Positions 42,392-54,754 are shown, numbered from the stretch's first letter. The stretch is 64,000 bases of DNA from Achromobacter xylosoxidans A8 (GCF_000165835.1 NC_014640.1:2542001-2606000), one strand, 5' to 3'. Program-made: numbers and translations. Notes: generated by a model from the sequence alone, not told the origin.

Positions 42392-43726
42392 CTAGGGCAC
42401 GACGGTATCGGCCACCAGTTCCAGCCCGGCGGCATGGTTGCCGATGCCGACTAGGGAACCGCCCAGGTCGCCTGGTTTGGCGGCCGCCGTGCCAGACCGG
42501 CTGACGCGGATTTCTACGCGCACCTTGCCGGCTTTCGACAAGGTCGCGTCAGGCGACATGGCGCTGCTGTCGTCCAGCACGAAGTCCCGCGGCAGGTCGG
42601 ACACCTGCATGCGCAGGATGGCCAGCGGCATGCGCGACCCTTGCTCGGGCCGCGCCAGAATGAACACGGTATCGGAGGGCTGGACCCGGCCGCGCAGCGC
42701 GTCGGCGATGCTCGCGCGTCCGCTGATGCGGGCAGAGGACGCGGTGGCCGCAGGCGCGGGTGCCGAGCTGGCGGCGGGGGGAGTGGAGGCCGAAGGCGGC
42801 ACCGAGGCTGCGGATGCCGCCGCGGACGTCCCGGAAGAAGCAACAGCAGAGCTCGCGGCGGATGCTCCCGCAGGCGCGGCCGCCATGGCGCGCGCCTGTG
42901 CGATGTTCGACTGGATCTGCCGCGCCGCTTCCGATTCCGGCGGCAGCTGAGCTTGCAGGCGTTCCCAGTGCGCCAGCGCCTCGGCCGCGTCGCCACGGCG
43001 CAGCGCCATCATGCCGGCCAAGGCCAGGGCCTTAGGCTGGTCCGGCTGCGCGGCCAGCGCTTGCGCTACCGCCGCGATGGAGGCTTCGTCGGGATTGCCC
43101 TGGTTGGCCGAAAGCAACGCGTCGGCCAGGTCGGCCAGGACAGCAGGCTGTCCCGGCACCAGCCGCAGCACTTGTTGATAGGCGGCCACCGCATCGGTGT
43201 AGCGCCCCAGGGTTTCATATGAGCGCGCCAGCACGTACCAGCCGTCGGCGTCATCCGGCGCTGCCCGCAGCCGTAGCGCCAGCGCGTTGATGGCCTGTGT
43301 CATGTCATTGGCGGTTTCCGCGGCATGCGGCTCGGCCTGCTGGCCCACCCCGGCGCTGGCCGCCGCGCGCGGATTGCCCAGATGGCCGTACAGCAGCACG
43401 GCGGCCACCGGGATCAGCACGGTCAGCAGGCAGGCTGCGACGATTCCTGCGCGCTGCCCGGCCCAGGGTGTGCTGCGGGCCTGCCGCAACTCCAGGTCTT
43501 GCAGCAGGTCGCGCTGCAATTCATCCTCCGCCCGCGTCCATGCAGAGGCAGTGAGGCTGCCGTTGTTGAGGTCGCGTTGCAGCTGTTCGCGCTGCGCCCG
43601 ATAGAAATCGCGCACGTTGGCTTCGGAGGCCGGTTGCGCGGCTGGGGCGCGGCGCAGCAGGGGCGGGATCAGGCAGAGCAGCGTCGCCAGCAGCAAGAGC
43701 AGCACGATGAGCCAGAGCGACGTCAT
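42392..43726 (-). CDS. ccmI: Cytochrome c biogenesis protein CcmI
   Basis: 444-residue protein of the cytochrome c maturation system I. It has an N-terminal membrane helix (MTSLWLIVLLLLLATLLCLIP), a second helix near residues 92-110, then TPR repeats (ADGWYVLARSYETLGRYTDA and following) that bind the C-terminus of apocytochrome c. An Ala/Ser/Pro-rich linker at about 295-345 leads to a C-terminal domain (FILARPEQGSRMPLAILRM). CcmI chaperones apocytochrome to the CcmFH ligation complex. The start overlaps the ccmH stop as ATGA. It is the last gene of the long nap-ccm operon. Confidence 0.9.
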   Translation of the reverse strand: MTSLWLIVLLLLLATLLCLIPPLLRRAPAAQPASEANVRDFYRAQREQLQRDLNNGSLTASAWTRAEDELQRDLLQDLELRQARSTPWAGQRAGIVAACLLTVLIPVAAVLLYGHLGNPRAAASAGVGQQAEPHAAETANDMTQAINALALRLRAAPDDADGWYVLARSYETLGRYTDAVAAYQQVLRLVPGQPAVLADLADALLSANQGNPDEASIAAVAQALAAQPDQPKALALAGMMALRRGDAAEALAHWERLQAQLPPESEAARQIQSNIAQARAMAAAPAGASAASSAVASSGTSAAASAASVPPSASTPPAASSAPAPAATASSARISGRASIADALRGRVQPSDTVFILARPEQGSRMPLAILRMQVSDLPRDFVLDDSSAMSPDATLSKAGKVRVEIRVSRSGTAAAKPGDLGGSLVGIGNHAAGLELVADTVVP

Positions 43727-44247
43727 GATCCGGTATCCAGAAAGCGGGCGGCGCGCTCGCGTTCGTCCGCGGTCAGCGGCGCGCGCGCGCTGGCGCGACG
43801 CTTCAAGGTGCGCAACAGCACGAAGAAGCCCAGCGCCAGCAGCGCGAACGGCCCCAGCCACAGCAGCCAGGTAATGGGTTTGAAGGGCGGGTCATAGCGC
43901 ACGAAGTCGCCATAGCGGTCTTCGAAGAAACGCATGATCTGCGCGTCGCTGCGGCCAGCGGCCAATTGGTCGCGGATCAGCTTGCGCATGTCCTGGGCCA
44001 ATGGCGCGTTCGACTCGGCCAGGGTCTGGTTCTGGCATACCAGGCAGCGCAGTCCGTGGGCCAGCTTGTCGGCGCGTTGTTCCAGGACAGGCGGCAAGGG
44101 CTGCGCGGCGGACGCGTGGACTTGGGCGCGCGCGGCGCCGGGCAGGGCCAGCAGAAGGGCGCAAAGCCCAGCGCGGATCAGGGTGTAGAGTCTGGCCCGG
44201 CACGGATTGTGCAACAGGCGGCACAGCTGGGCAGGCAGCCGGATCAT
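43723..44247 (-). CDS. ccmH: Cytochrome c biogenesis protein CcmH
   Basis: 174-residue membrane-anchored thiol oxidoreductase that keeps the CxxCH motif of apocytochrome c reduced for haem attachment. The family motif LRCLVCQNQTLAESNAPLA carries the CxxC pair. A signal/anchor helix lies at the N-terminus (ALLLALPGAARAQ) and a membrane helix near the C-terminus (ITWLLWLGPFALLALGFFVLL). Four-base ATGA overlaps join it to ccmG upstream and ccmI downstream. Confidence 0.93.
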   Translation of the reverse strand: MIRLPAQLCRLLHNPCRARLYTLIRAGLCALLLALPGAARAQVHASAAQPLPPVLEQRADKLAHGLRCLVCQNQTLAESNAPLAQDMRKLIRDQLAAGRSDAQIMRFFEDRYGDFVRYDPPFKPITWLLWLGPFALLALGFFVLLRTLKRRASARAPLTADERERAARFLDTGS

Positions 44248-44764
44248 CGCAGCGCCTCTATCGCGGGCTGGATCCGGTCGCGCCAGATCTCGGGCGTGAT
44301 CAGGCCCAGCTGCTTGTAGCGGATGCGGCCGTCGCGGTCGATCACGAAGGTCTCGGGCACGCCGTAGACGCCATACTCGATGCCGACGCGGCCGTCGATG
44401 TCGCTGGCGGACGCGATGTAGGGATTGCCGTTGCGCGCCAGCCAGGCTTCGGCGTCTTCCGGCTTGTCCTTGTAGTTCAAGCCATACAGCGGAATGCCGT
44501 GGCGGCTGGCGGCCTCGCGCAGCACGGGCAGTTCGTCCTTGCACGGCCCGCACCAGGAGGCCCAAACATTCAGCAGCCAGACCTGGCCGCGCAGCGACTG
44601 CACCTCCAGCTTCTGGCCGGGCGTCAGCAATACGGGCAGGCCGATGGCGGGGGCGGGCTTGTCTATCATGGCCGAGGGTACGGCCCGCGGGTCGCGCGAC
44701 AGGCCCATCGCCAGGAACACGGCCATCGCCAGGAAGGCCGCCAACGGCACCAGGTAGCGCAACA

Positions 44765-44765
<1 letters not shown>
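44244..44765 (-). CDS. ccmG: Thiol:disulphide interchange protein CcmG/DsbE
   Basis: 173-residue membrane-tethered periplasmic thioredoxin. An N-terminal anchor helix (PLAAFLAMAVFLAMGL) is followed by the family's WLLNVWASWCGPCKDELPVL segment with the WCGPC active site near residue 72, and the acidic GVYGVPETFVIDRDG region with the cis-proline. It reduces CcmH and apocytochrome c. The start shares one base with the ccmF stop, and the stop overlaps the ccmH start. Confidence 0.93.
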
Positions 44766-46767
<2,002 letters not shown>

Positions 46768-46771
<4 letters not shown>

Positions 46772-47223
46772 TGCGCCTCCGCCCGCATGGTGCCCGCTCC
46801 GGCGCCCGCGCGCTTGAGCGCGTCGGCGGCCTCGGGCGGCATGTAGTTCTCGTCGTGCTTGGCCAGTACCTCGGTGGCGCGGAACACGCCGTCCGGCCCC
46901 AGCTTGCCGGCCACTACCACACCCTTGCCTTCCCGGAACAGGTCAGGCAGCAGGCCCTGATACGTCACCGGCACGGTGTGCGCGGTGTCCGTCACCACGA
47001 AGCGCAGCGTCAGGCCGTCGGCCTCGCGGCGCAGCGAGCCTTGCTCCACCAGGCCGCCGACGCGGAAGCTGCCGCTGGCCGGCGCTTCCCTGGCCACCAC
47101 TTGCGTGGGGCTGAAGAAAAACACCAGATTGGATTGCAGGGCATTGAGCACCAGCGCGGCGGCCGCGGCCAGCAGCCCCAGGCCGCCGACGATGGCCAGC
47201 GCGCGGCGCTTGCGCGGGCTCAT
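46768..47223 (-). CDS. ccmE: Periplasmic haem chaperone CcmE
   Basis: 151-residue membrane-anchored haem chaperone. After a short basic N-terminus ([11 protein letters not shown]) and one helix comes the OB-fold domain with FFFSPTQV and [11 protein letters not shown]. The haem-binding histidine is in [12 protein letters not shown] near residue 130, which binds haem covalently before transfer to CcmF. Typical length. It overlaps ccmD by four bases upstream and ccmF by four bases downstream. Confidence 0.95.
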
Positions 47224-47396
47224 GACGCAGCCCCGTCCGCGCGCCTGGCGGTTTGCTGCGCCGCGCGCCGGGCGCGGCTGCGGCTGCGGCGCCACAACAG
47301 CGCGGCTTCCAGTCCGATCAGGGCCAGCGTCACGCCATAGGCGCCCAGCAGGTAGGGGCTATGGCCCTGCAGCGAAAACAGCGCTTCCCAGCTCAT
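47220..47396 (-). CDS. ccmD: Haem exporter protein CcmD
   Basis: 58-residue single-helix membrane protein ([23 protein letters not shown]) with the basic C-terminal tail typical of CcmD. It stabilises the CcmABC complex and promotes release of haem-loaded CcmE. Identified by position between ccmC and ccmE, helix plus RRSRSRARR tail, and four-base overlaps on both sides. Confidence 0.88.
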   Translation of the reverse strand: MSWEALFSLQGHSPYLLGAYGVTLALIGLEAALLWRRSRSRARRAAQQTARRADGAAS

Positions 47397-48181
47397 GGCG
47401 CCTCCCGCCGCGCGCGGCCCGCGCGGACGGCGCCCGGCTCGCGCTCGGCGATGATGCCGCGCACGCGCGCCAGCGCCGCCGCCGCGCTGTAGAGCCAGAA
47501 CGCCGCCACCATCAGCAGCATCGACGTCACCATGATGTGGGCCATGCTGGGCGCGGTGGTGAGATTGATCGACGCGCCCTGGTGCAGGGTGCTCCACCAG
47601 CGCACCGAGAAATAAATGATGGGCACGTTGATCACGCCGGCCAGCACTAGGATGGCGCCGCCGCGGTCGGCCCGTTGCGTGTCGTCGTCGGCGGCCGCCT
47701 GCAAGGCCATGAAGCCCAGGTACAGGAACAGCAGTATCAGTTCGGAGGTGAGCCGCGCGTCCCATACCCACCAGGCGCCCCAGGTGGGCTTGCCCCACAG
47801 CGCGCCGGTCCACAGGGTCAGAAAGGTGAACAGCGCGCCGGTGGGCGCGAGCGCCCGCATCATCATGAACGACAAGCGGGTATTGAAGATCAGCCCCAGC
47901 GCGGCGTACAGCGCCATGACCAGATACAGGAACATCGACATCCACGCCGCCCCGACGTGGATGAACAGAATGCGGTAGACCTCGCCCTGCTGGCTGTCGG
48001 TGGGCGCCACGGCCAGCCCCACGTACAGGCCCGCAGCCGCGAACAGCGCGGCGCCCAACGCCAGCCATGGAATCATCCGGCCTGCCAGCGGATAGAAGGC
48101 GGCGGGCGAGGCGTACCGCAGCCAGCCCGCGCCTGCTGCGGCGGCGGGCGGATACGCGTCCAGGGCAGGGTGCTTGTGCAT
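47393..48181 (-). CDS. ccmC: Haem exporter protein CcmC
   Basis: 262-residue membrane protein with six helices. The WWD motif reads TWGAWWVWDARLTSELI near residues 140-156, and haem-ligand histidines lie in FIHVGAAWMS and WWSTLHQGASI. It loads haem onto CcmE. ATG 48181 gives MHKHPALDAYPP, somewhat longer at the N-terminus than E. coli CcmC. It overlaps ccmD by four bases; seven bases separate it from ccmB. Confidence 0.94.
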   Translation of the reverse strand: MHKHPALDAYPPAAAAGAGWLRYASPAAFYPLAGRMIPWLALGAALFAAAGLYVGLAVAPTDSQQGEVYRILFIHVGAAWMSMFLYLVMALYAALGLIFNTRLSFMMMRALAPTGALFTFLTLWTGALWGKPTWGAWWVWDARLTSELILLFLYLGFMALQAAADDDTQRADRGGAILVLAGVINVPIIYFSVRWWSTLHQGASINLTTAPSMAHIMVTSMLLMVAAFWLYSAAAALARVRGIIAEREPGAVRAGRARREAP

Positions 48182-48188
48182 GGCGTCC

Positions 48189-48854
48189 TCAGTCCAGCGC
48201 CACGCGCAGCGCCGCCGAGGCGCTCCAGGGGCATAACAGGATGGCCAGGCACAGGCATGCGCCCAGCAGCGACAGTTGCGGCCCGGCGCCCATGCCGGCA
48301 TGCGAGGCCGACACCGCGCCCGCGCCGAAGATCAGCACCGGCACGTACAGCGGCAGCACCAGCAGCGGCAGCAGGGCGCCGCCGCGCAGGCCCAGCGTCA
48401 GCGCCGCGCCCAGTCCGCCCACCAGCGCCAGCGTCGGCGTGCCCAGCAGCAGCGACAGGACCAGAATGCCGATGGCCTGCGGCGACAGGCCGAACTGCAG
48501 GGCCAGCACCGGACTAGCCAGGATCAAGGGCAGGCAGCTGCTGAACCAGTGCGCCGCCAGCTTCGCGCCCACCAGCAGCGGCAGCGGATGCGGCGACACC
48601 AGCAGTTGCTCCAGCGCGCCGTTGTCGTAGTCCTGGGCGAAGGGGCGGTTCAGTGTCAACAGAATGCCCAGCAGGGCGCAGACCCACAGCACGCCCGGCC
48701 CGATGGCCAGCAGCAGCGCGGGATCGGGACCGACCGCCAGGGGGAACAGCGTGCCGGCCACGATGAAGAACAAGGTGGCGCCCAGCGTGTCCGCGGGCCG
48801 TCTCCAGGCCAGGCGGATTTCACGCAACGCCAACTGCGACAGCGTAGCCAGCAT
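48189..48854 (-). CDS. ccmB: Haem exporter protein CcmB
   Basis: 221-residue permease subunit with six helices. The family-typical FAQDYDNGALEQLLVSPHPL segment between helices 2 and 3 and LLLGTPTLALVGGLGAALTLGLR are clear. With CcmA and CcmC it forms the ABC complex that uses ATP to release holo-CcmE. ATG 48854 lies inside the 3' end of ccmA (35-base overlap). Confidence 0.94.
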   Translation of the reverse strand: MLATLSQLALREIRLAWRRPADTLGATLFFIVAGTLFPLAVGPDPALLLAIGPGVLWVCALLGILLTLNRPFAQDYDNGALEQLLVSPHPLPLLVGAKLAAHWFSSCLPLILASPVLALQFGLSPQAIGILVLSLLLGTPTLALVGGLGAALTLGLRGGALLPLLVLPLYVPVLIFGAGAVSASHAGMGAGPQLSLLGACLCLAILLCPWSASAALRVALD

Positions 48855-49494
48855 CCGCGTAGTCATCCATGTCCAGGGTTTGGGTATGCGCGGCGGCGGT
48901 GCCCGGCTCGCGGTGCGAGGCGAGCACCACGGCGCCGCCGGCTGCCAGATGGGTTGCCAGCGCCAGGCGCAACTGTTCCAGGCTGGCCGAATCCAGGCCC
49001 GCATCGGGCTCGTCCAGCAGCCACAAGGGTTTGCCGCCGAGCACCACGGCAGCCAGCGCCAGCCGCCGGCCCTGGCCTTGGGACAGGCGCCGCGCGGGAG
49101 CATCGGCGCAGGACTCCAGGCGCCACGCGCGCAAGGTGTCCGATAGGCGTGTTTCCGCCTGCGGGGTGCCGGCGACATGCAGGGCGTAGCGCAGGTTTTC
49201 GGCGGCGCTCAGCTCGCCGCACAGGCCATTGCCGTGTCCCAGGTAGGCCATGCAGGCGCGGTAGCTTGCGGGATCGCGGCGTGCGTCGCTGCCGCGCCAA
49301 AGCACGCCGCCCGCCTGCGGCCGCAGCAGGCCCGAGAGCATGCGCAACAGGCTGGTCTTGCCGCTGCCATTGGCACCGCGCACGTGCAGCAGCTGGCCGC
49401 CATGCAGTTCGAAATCCACGGGCGCGCAATGGCCGCGACGGCTGGCGAGGCCGCGCGCGCAGAGCAGGGGCAACGGCGCGTCAGCGGGCCGCAT
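48820..49494 (-). CDS. ccmA: Haem exporter ATP-binding protein CcmA
   Basis: 224-residue ABC ATPase. Walker [10 protein letters not shown] near residues 41-49, the CcmA-typical [18 protein letters not shown] stretch, signature LSQGQGRR and Walker [13 protein letters not shown] are all present. It powers the CcmABCD step of holo-CcmE release. ATG 49494 overlaps the 3' end of napC by 14 bases, which physically fuses the nap and ccm parts of the operon. Confidence 0.94.
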   Translation of the reverse strand: MRPADAPLPLLCARGLASRRGHCAPVDFELHGGQLLHVRGANGSGKTSLLRMLSGLLRPQAGGVLWRGSDARRDPASYRACMAYLGHGNGLCGELSAAENLRYALHVAGTPQAETRLSDTLRAWRLESCADAPARRLSQGQGRRLALAAVVLGGKPLWLLDEPDAGLDSASLEQLRLALATHLAAGGAVVLASHREPGTAAAHTQTLDMDDYADAGYAVAVGVA

Positions 49495-50119
49495 GCGCCA
49501 CTTCCTTGGCCGGGCCGGCCGGCTCGGGCGCCATCGAGGTCGGGCCCGGGCCCATATTGGGCAGCTTGTGGGCGATGCCCTTGTGGCAGTCGATGCAGGT
49601 CTTGCTCTTGTCCGCCAGATAGGTGGAATGCATGTTCTGCGCGCGCGGGCTCTGGCGCGTGAAGTCCATGTACTCGTAGTTGTGGCAGTTGCGGCATTCC
49701 AGCGAGTCGTTGGCCTTGAAGCGTGCCCACTCGTGCTGGGCCAGTTCCAGGCGCTTTTCCACGAACTTTTCGCGCGTGTCGATGGTGCCGAAGATCTTGC
49801 CCCACACTTCCTTGGACGCCTGCATCTTGCGCGCAATCTTGTCGGTCCAGTTGTGTGGCACGTGGCAGTCCGAGCACAGCGCCCGCACGCCGGAACGGTT
49901 GGTGAAGTGAATCGTGCCCTTGAGTTCGGCGTACACGTTGTCGCGCATCTCGTGGCAGCCGGTGCAGAACTTCTCGGTGTTGGTGAGCTCCATGGCGGTG
50001 TTGAAGGCGCCCCAGAACAGGATGCCGCCGATGAATCCGCCGACCGTCAGGAAGCCCAGGCTGAAATGCACGCTGGGCCGTCGGATGATGTTCCAGTAGC
50101 GCTTGATGAGTCCGAGCAT
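49481..50119 (-). CDS. napC: Tetrahaem c-type cytochrome NapC
   Basis: 212-residue membrane-anchored quinol dehydrogenase of the NapC/NirT family. One N-terminal helix ([22 protein letters not shown]) is followed by four haem-binding motifs: CTGCH, CSDCH, CRNCH and CIDCH. It oxidises quinol and passes electrons to NapB and NapA. The C-terminal Pro/Ala-rich tail is in the part overlapping and adjoining ccmA. It is 16 bases downstream of napB. Confidence 0.95.
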   Translation of the reverse strand: MLGLIKRYWNIIRRPSVHFSLGFLTVGGFIGGILFWGAFNTAMELTNTEKFCTGCHEMRDNVYAELKGTIHFTNRSGVRALCSDCHVPHNWTDKIARKMQASKEVWGKIFGTIDTREKFVEKRLELAQHEWARFKANDSLECRNCHNYEYMDFTRQSPRAQNMHSTYLADKSKTCIDCHKGIAHKLPNMGPGPTSMAPEPAGPAKEVAHAAR

Positions 50120-50135
50120 GGCTGCCTCCGGTCGC

Positions 50136-50612
50136 TTACTTCTTGGCGGGCGCCGGGGCGGTCAGGCGCTTGAGGATCACGTCGATGTCCTGGTAGGTAT
50201 TGGACACCAGCGGCTTGGCCTCCGTTTGCGGCACGTGGCATTGCACACAGAAGTAGCGGCGCGGCGAGACTTCCGCCAGCACGTTGCTGTCGCGGTCCAT
50301 ATAGTGGGTCACGCTCAGGGGCGGGGCCTGGGTTTCCTCGGTGTTCACGCGCGCGTGACAGGCCAGGCAGCGGTTGAAGTCCTTGTCGACCTGATAGCCG
50401 TCGATCTTGTGCGGAATGGTGGGCGGCTGCATCGAATACGTCCGCATGCGCCGGATGTCCTTGTTTTCGACCGGGCTGATGAGCGGCGGGTCGGCTTCCT
50501 GCGCGATCGGGGTGGGGCCGCGCATCGGGTCTTCGACCTCCAGCGGTGGCGCCGCCCACGCGGCCGAACCGAGGATGACACACGTCGCGAGAGTAAGGGC
50601 GCGTAGGTTCAT
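50136..50612 (-). CDS. napB: Dihaem cytochrome NapB
   Basis: 158-residue periplasmic small subunit of the nitrate reductase. The signal peptide [20 protein letters not shown] is followed by two haem sites, CLACH and CVQCH, and the conserved [11 protein letters not shown] and RRYFCVQCH contexts including distal histidine ligands. It transfers electrons from NapC to NapA. ATG 50612 is used; the frame is open 16 codons upstream into the napA stop region. It is 20 bases after napA. Confidence 0.95.
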   Translation of the reverse strand: MNLRALTLATCVILGSAAWAAPPLEVEDPMRGPTPIAQEADPPLISPVENKDIRRMRTYSMQPPTIPHKIDGYQVDKDFNRCLACHARVNTEETQAPPLSVTHYMDRDSNVLAEVSPRRYFCVQCHVPQTEAKPLVSNTYQDIDVILKRLTAPAPAKK

Positions 50613-50632
50613 GGCTGTCTCCGGTTCGCCTT

Positions 50633-53128
50633 TCAGACCTTGACGATCTTGACCGCGCACTTCTTGAAGTCGGTCTGGAACGAGATCGGATCGGTGGCGT
50701 CCAGCGTGACCTTGTTGATCAGCTGGCCGGCGTCGAACCAGGGCACGAAGACCAGGCCGCGCGGCGGCTTGTCGCGGCCGCGGGTCTCCAGCCGGGTGCG
50801 CATCTTGCCGCGGCGCGATACGACCTCGACTTCGACGCCGCGCCGCAGGCCCATTTCCTGGGCGTCGTCGGGGTGCATGAAACAGACCGCGTTGGGGAAG
50901 GCTCGGTACAGCTCCGGCACCCGCCGGGTCATCGAGCCAGAATGCCAGTGTTCCAGCACGCGCCCGGTGGACAGCCAGAACGGGTACTCCTTGTCCGGCG
51001 ATTCCGCGGGCGGTTCATAAGGCAGGGCATAGATCACCGCGCGGCCGTCCGGGTTGCCGTAGAACTCGAAGCCCGCGCCCGCTTTCACGTAGGGGTCGCT
51101 GCCTTCGCGGTAGCGCCACAGCGTTTCCTTGCCCTTGACCACCGGCCAGCGCAGGCCGCGCACTTCATGATAGGTGTCGAACGGCGCCAGGTCGTGGCCG
51201 TGGCCGCGGCCGAATTCGGCGTATTCTTCGAACAGCCCCTTCTGCGCATAGAAGCCGAAAGCCTCGGCCTCCTGGTTGGCGTAGTCCTTGGCGCGCTCGG
51301 TATTGGGATAGCGGTTGACCTTGCCATTGGCGAACAACACGTCGAACAGCGTCTTGCCGCGGTATTCGGGTTTCTTGGCCAACAGGTCGGCGGGCCAGAC
51401 TTCCTCGACCTTGAAGCGCTTGGAAAATTCCATCAGCTGCCACAGGTCCGAGCGGGCATCGCCCGGCGCGTTGACCAGCTGGTGCCAGAACTGGGTGCGT
51501 CTTTCGGCGTTGCCGTAGGCGCCTTCCTTTTCCACCCACATGGCGGTGGGCAGGATCAGGTCGGCCGATATCGTCGTGACCGTGGGGTAGGCGTCCGAGA
51601 CCACGATGAAGTTCTCGGGGTTGCGATAGCCGGGCAGCCCCTCGTTCATCAGGTTGGCGGCCGCCTGCATATTGTTGTTGACCATCACCCAGTAGGCGTT
51701 GATCTTGCCGTCCTTCAGCATGCGGTTCTGCAACACCGCGTGCGCGCCCACCTTGCTGGGAATGGTGCCGTCGGGCAACTGCCAGATTTCCTCGGCGTGC
51801 GCGCGGTGCTTGGGATTTGTGACCACCAGGTCGGCCGGCAGACGGTGCGAGAACGTGCCCACTTCGCGGGCGGTGCCACAGGCGGAGGGTTGGCCGGTCA
51901 GCGAGAATGGGCTGTTGCCCGGGGTGGAGATCTTGCCGGTCAGCAGATGGATGTTGTAGGCCATGTTATTGGCCCACACGCCGCGCGTGTGCTGGTTGAA
52001 GCCCATGGTCCAGAACGAGGTCACGCGCACTTTCGGATCGGCATAGAGTTCGGCCAGCTCTTCCAGTTGCTTCTTGGGCACGCCGCTCAGCTTGGCGGTG
52101 TAGTCCAGGTCGTACTTGGAGACGAACTTGGCGAATTCATCGAAGGTCATCGGCTTGGAGCCGCCGGCGTCGCCCGCGTTCTTGGCGGCCTTTTGTAGGG
52201 GGTGGTCGGGGCGCAGTCCGTAGCCGATGTCGGTATTGCCTTCGCGGAACACCGTGTGCTTGTCGACGAAATCGCGGTTGACGCGCTTGGTCTGGATGAT
52301 GTGGTTGGCAATGTAGTTCAGGATTGCCAGGTCGGTCTGCGGCGTGAACGTCAGCGCACTGTCGGCCAGCTCGTAGGAGCGGTGTTCGAAGGTGGACAGC
52401 ACCACTACCCGGGTTTTGGGGGCGGACAAGCGGCGGTCGGTCACGCGGGTCCACAGGATGGGGTGCATCTCCGCCATGTTGGAGCCCCACAGCACGAAGG
52501 CATCGGCGTTTTCGATGTCGTCGTAGCAGCCCATGGGCTCGTCGGCACCAAAGGTGCGCATGAAGCCCACCGCTGCCGAGGCCATGCAATGGCGGGCATT
52601 GGGGTCCAGATTGTTGGTCCGGAAGCCCGCCTTCATCAGCTTGAGCGCGGCGTAGCCTTCCCAGACGGTCCATTGGCCCGAGCCGAACATGCCCACGGCC
52701 TCGGGACCCTTGTCCTTCAGCACCCGCTTGAACTGTTCGGCCATGACGTCGAAGGCCTGGTCCCAGGACACCGGCGCAAATTCACCGTCCTTGGCGTATT
52801 TGCCGTCCTTCATGCGCAAGAGCGGCGTGGTCAGCCGGTCGTTGCCGTACATGATCTTGGACAGGAAATAGCCCTTGACGCAATTCAGGCCCTTGTTCAC
52901 CTCGGCGTTGAAATCGCCGTGCGTGGCCACGACCTGGTTGTCCTTCACCGCGACGTTCACGCCGCAGCCGGTCCCACAGAACCTACAGGGCGCCTTGGAC
53001 CATTTGAGCTTGGCGGCCTCGGATTCGGTGACGATGTTCTGCGTATAGCCGACGATGGGGATGCCGGCCACCGTGGCGGCCGCGGCGGCGGCGGATTGCT
53101 TGATGAAGTCTCTACGAGCCATTGCCAT
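50633..53128 (-). CDS. napA: Periplasmic nitrate reductase catalytic subunit NapA
   Basis: 831-residue molybdoenzyme reducing nitrate to nitrite in the periplasm. The Tat signal [19 protein letters not shown] is at the N-terminus. The [4Fe-4S] site is [10 protein letters not shown] with the fourth cysteine in LNCVKGYF. The molybdenum-ligating cysteine lies in [11 protein letters not shown]. Length and the C-terminal [12 protein letters not shown] are as in proteobacterial NapA. ATG 53128 is chosen because AGGAG lies seven bases upstream; a TTG two codons earlier and an ATG two codons later are alternatives. It overlaps napD by 17 bases. Confidence 0.97.
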   Translation of the reverse strand: MAMARRDFIKQSAAAAAATVAGIPIVGYTQNIVTESEAAKLKWSKAPCRFCGTGCGVNVAVKDNQVVATHGDFNAEVNKGLNCVKGYFLSKIMYGNDRLTTPLLRMKDGKYAKDGEFAPVSWDQAFDVMAEQFKRVLKDKGPEAVGMFGSGQWTVWEGYAALKLMKAGFRTNNLDPNARHCMASAAVGFMRTFGADEPMGCYDDIENADAFVLWGSNMAEMHPILWTRVTDRRLSAPKTRVVVLSTFEHRSYELADSALTFTPQTDLAILNYIANHIIQTKRVNRDFVDKHTVFREGNTDIGYGLRPDHPLQKAAKNAGDAGGSKPMTFDEFAKFVSKYDLDYTAKLSGVPKKQLEELAELYADPKVRVTSFWTMGFNQHTRGVWANNMAYNIHLLTGKISTPGNSPFSLTGQPSACGTAREVGTFSHRLPADLVVTNPKHRAHAEEIWQLPDGTIPSKVGAHAVLQNRMLKDGKINAYWVMVNNNMQAAANLMNEGLPGYRNPENFIVVSDAYPTVTTISADLILPTAMWVEKEGAYGNAERRTQFWHQLVNAPGDARSDLWQLMEFSKRFKVEEVWPADLLAKKPEYRGKTLFDVLFANGKVNRYPNTERAKDYANQEAEAFGFYAQKGLFEEYAEFGRGHGHDLAPFDTYHEVRGLRWPVVKGKETLWRYREGSDPYVKAGAGFEFYGNPDGRAVIYALPYEPPAESPDKEYPFWLSTGRVLEHWHSGSMTRRVPELYRAFPNAVCFMHPDDAQEMGLRRGVEVEVVSRRGKMRTRLETRGRDKPPRGLVFVPWFDAGQLINKVTLDATDPISFQTDFKKCAVKIVKV

Positions 53129-53453
53129 CGTCAATCTCCTCGTTCATCGCGTCCAGCGTATCGGCGTGCTGGTAAACCAGCGCCGAAGCCAGCACGCCAT
53201 CCAGGCGCTGGATCTCGGAGATCCGGGCCATCATGTCGTCGGTGGAGGGGGCTTCCAGGGTGACCACCAGTTTCCCGGTGTCGGAGGCGCCATGGATTTC
53301 CGCGCCGGCGATCGCAAGAATCGCCAGGCGGACGTCGGGCAAGCGGCGAGGCGTGGCATGCACCACCATGCTGGCGATATGCAGCTCTGGCGGCGCCGCA
53401 GGCGGCGCGGAATGGGGGAGCGCGGACATGGGAGGGGTTCCGTCGCGTCGCAT
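53112..53453 (-). CDS. napD: NapA signal-peptide chaperone NapD
   Basis: 113-residue cytosolic chaperone that binds the Tat signal of NapA to prevent premature export. The ferredoxin-like NapD fold is recognised by [35 protein letters not shown] and [11 protein letters not shown] 53453 overlaps the napE TGA as TGATG, indicating coupling; an internal ATG at 53429 would also give a complete domain. Confidence 0.88.
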   Translation of the reverse strand: MRRDGTPPMSALPHSAPPAAPPELHIASMVVHATPRRLPDVRLAILAIAGAEIHGASDTGKLVVTLEAPSTDDMMARISEIQRLDGVLASALVYQHADTLDAMNEEIDDGNGS

Positions 53454-53611
53454 CAGCTACCGGGGGGGCCGGCGATCAGCTGATAGAACCAGACCAGGAA
53501 ACCGTAGCCTGCCACGATGATGACCGACAGGACGGGGGCCATGACAGCCGTCAGGAACAGGAAACTGCGCAGTTCCTGAGGCTTGGTGTAGCCATCGGAC
53601 TCGTTTTGCAC
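53453..53611 (-). CDS. napE: Periplasmic nitrate reductase small membrane protein NapE
   Basis: 52-residue single-helix membrane protein not called by simple length cut-offs. From GTG 53611 it reads QNESDGYTKPQELRSFLF, then a helix LTAVMAPVLSVIIVAGYGFLV and the ending WFYQLIAGPPGS. The ELRSFLFL..V..P..S pattern followed by GFLVWFYQ is typical of NapE, whose function is not established. AGGTG lies a few bases before the GTG. It is the first gene of the operon and its stop overlaps the napD start. Confidence 0.85.
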   Translation of the reverse strand: MQNESDGYTKPQELRSFLFLTAVMAPVLSVIIVAGYGFLVWFYQLIAGPPGS

Positions 53612-53681
53612 ACACCACCTCACTACGACAGTTGGGGCATTGCGTTTAACGTGCGGATATCGAAGCTTTTAGCAGATGGCT

Positions 53682-53695
53682 TTGAAAGGCGTCAA
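53682..53695. promoter_or_regulatory. FNR-like box upstream of napE
   Basis: Read on the minus strand it is TTGAC-GCCT-TTCAA, matching the FNR consensus TTGATNNNNATCAA at eight of ten positions. Its centre is about 78 bases upstream of the napE GTG; a class II promoter would start near 53647. Plausible anaerobic control of the whole nap-ccm operon. Confidence 0.5.
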
Positions 53696-53845
53696 TGTTG
53701 CACCACGGCGTAACAATCCGCGCCCGCGCTATATAGCGAGACGCCAAACGGGCAGGGAAATGATGCAAAGCGTCGCCGTTGAACGGCTCAGAAGCGCATG
53801 GGCAATCGGCGTTCATTCCTGATGGCGCATAGGCCTTGGGCCAGT

Positions 53846-54754
53846 TCAAACGGCGGACTGCAGGAGCGCCGGAATGTCCCGCTTCAGCAGGTCGAGCACC
53901 GCCCGCACGCGCAAAGGCAACGGGCGCAGTGGCGGAATCAGCGCATTGAGCGGAAGAGACGGAACGCGATAGCCATCCAGCAGTTCCACGAGACGTCCTC
54001 GTGCCAGCGCCCTGGCGCATGCGGGATGCTGCAGGACGCCGATGCCGCCGCCCGAGAGGATCAGATCGTACATGGGACGCCAATGGCTGACCGTCATGGC
54101 GGTCTTGATGCGCGTTTGGACCACCGGCCCGTTCTCGCGCATGAGCGGCACCTGGTCGTTCATGAAAGCGGCCTTCACACGGATGAAAGGGTGGCAGGCC
54201 AGGTCCGCCGGCGTTTCCACCGGGCCGCGGGCCGCCAGGTAGGAGGGGGCCGCGACCAGCTTGCGGCCCACCCACCCGAGCGGAAAAGCGATATAGCCTC
54301 CGTTTTCGTTGAGGCGGCCCAGCCGCAGCGAGATGTCGACCCCTTCGATGACCGGATCGGAGATGGCGTCGCTCAGCGTAAGGTCCATGTGCAGCGCAGG
54401 ATGGGCTGCGCGCACGTTTATCAGGGCTCTGGGTACGACGGTCTCGCCGAGGCACTGCGGCGCGGCGAGCCTCAAGTTTCCTCGTATCTGTCCATCGCTG
54501 AATGTTACTGAATTTATCGTCATTTCGGCCGTATCGAGCAGGTGCTTGCCCTGCTCGTAGAACGTCCGGCCCTCAGCGGTACAGCTCAGCTTGCGGGAAC
54601 TGCGCACCAGCAGGCGGGCGCTGAGGAAACGTTCCAGCTTGTCGATGCGTTCGCTGACTGACGGTTGGCTCATGTCGAGATCGCGCGCCGCGCCAGAGAT
54701 GGTTCCGCGTTCAACCACGCGGAGAAAGATGCGTATTGTTGCCAGCAAATCCAT
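53846..54754 (-). CDS. LysR-family transcriptional regulator
   Basis: 302-residue regulator with the helix-turn-helix at residues 1-60 (TISGAARDLDMSQPSVSERIDKLERFLSARL) and the SSRKLSCTAEG wing. The effector domain begins near residue 90 (IRGNLRLAAPQCLGETVVP). It belongs to the same broad DmlR/AaeR-type subgroup as the regulator at 5939. It stands between the start region of the nap operon and the adhesin gene, facing away from the adhesin. Targets are unknown. Confidence 0.87.
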   Translation of the reverse strand: MDLLATIRIFLRVVERGTISGAARDLDMSQPSVSERIDKLERFLSARLLVRSSRKLSCTAEGRTFYEQGKHLLDTAEMTINSVTFSDGQIRGNLRLAAPQCLGETVVPRALINVRAAHPALHMDLTLSDAISDPVIEGVDISLRLGRLNENGGYIAFPLGWVGRKLVAAPSYLAARGPVETPADLACHPFIRVKAAFMNDQVPLMRENGPVVQTRIKTAMTVSHWRPMYDLILSGGGIGVLQHPACARALARGRLVELLDGYRVPSLPLNALIPPLRPLPLRVRAVLDLLKRDIPALLQSAV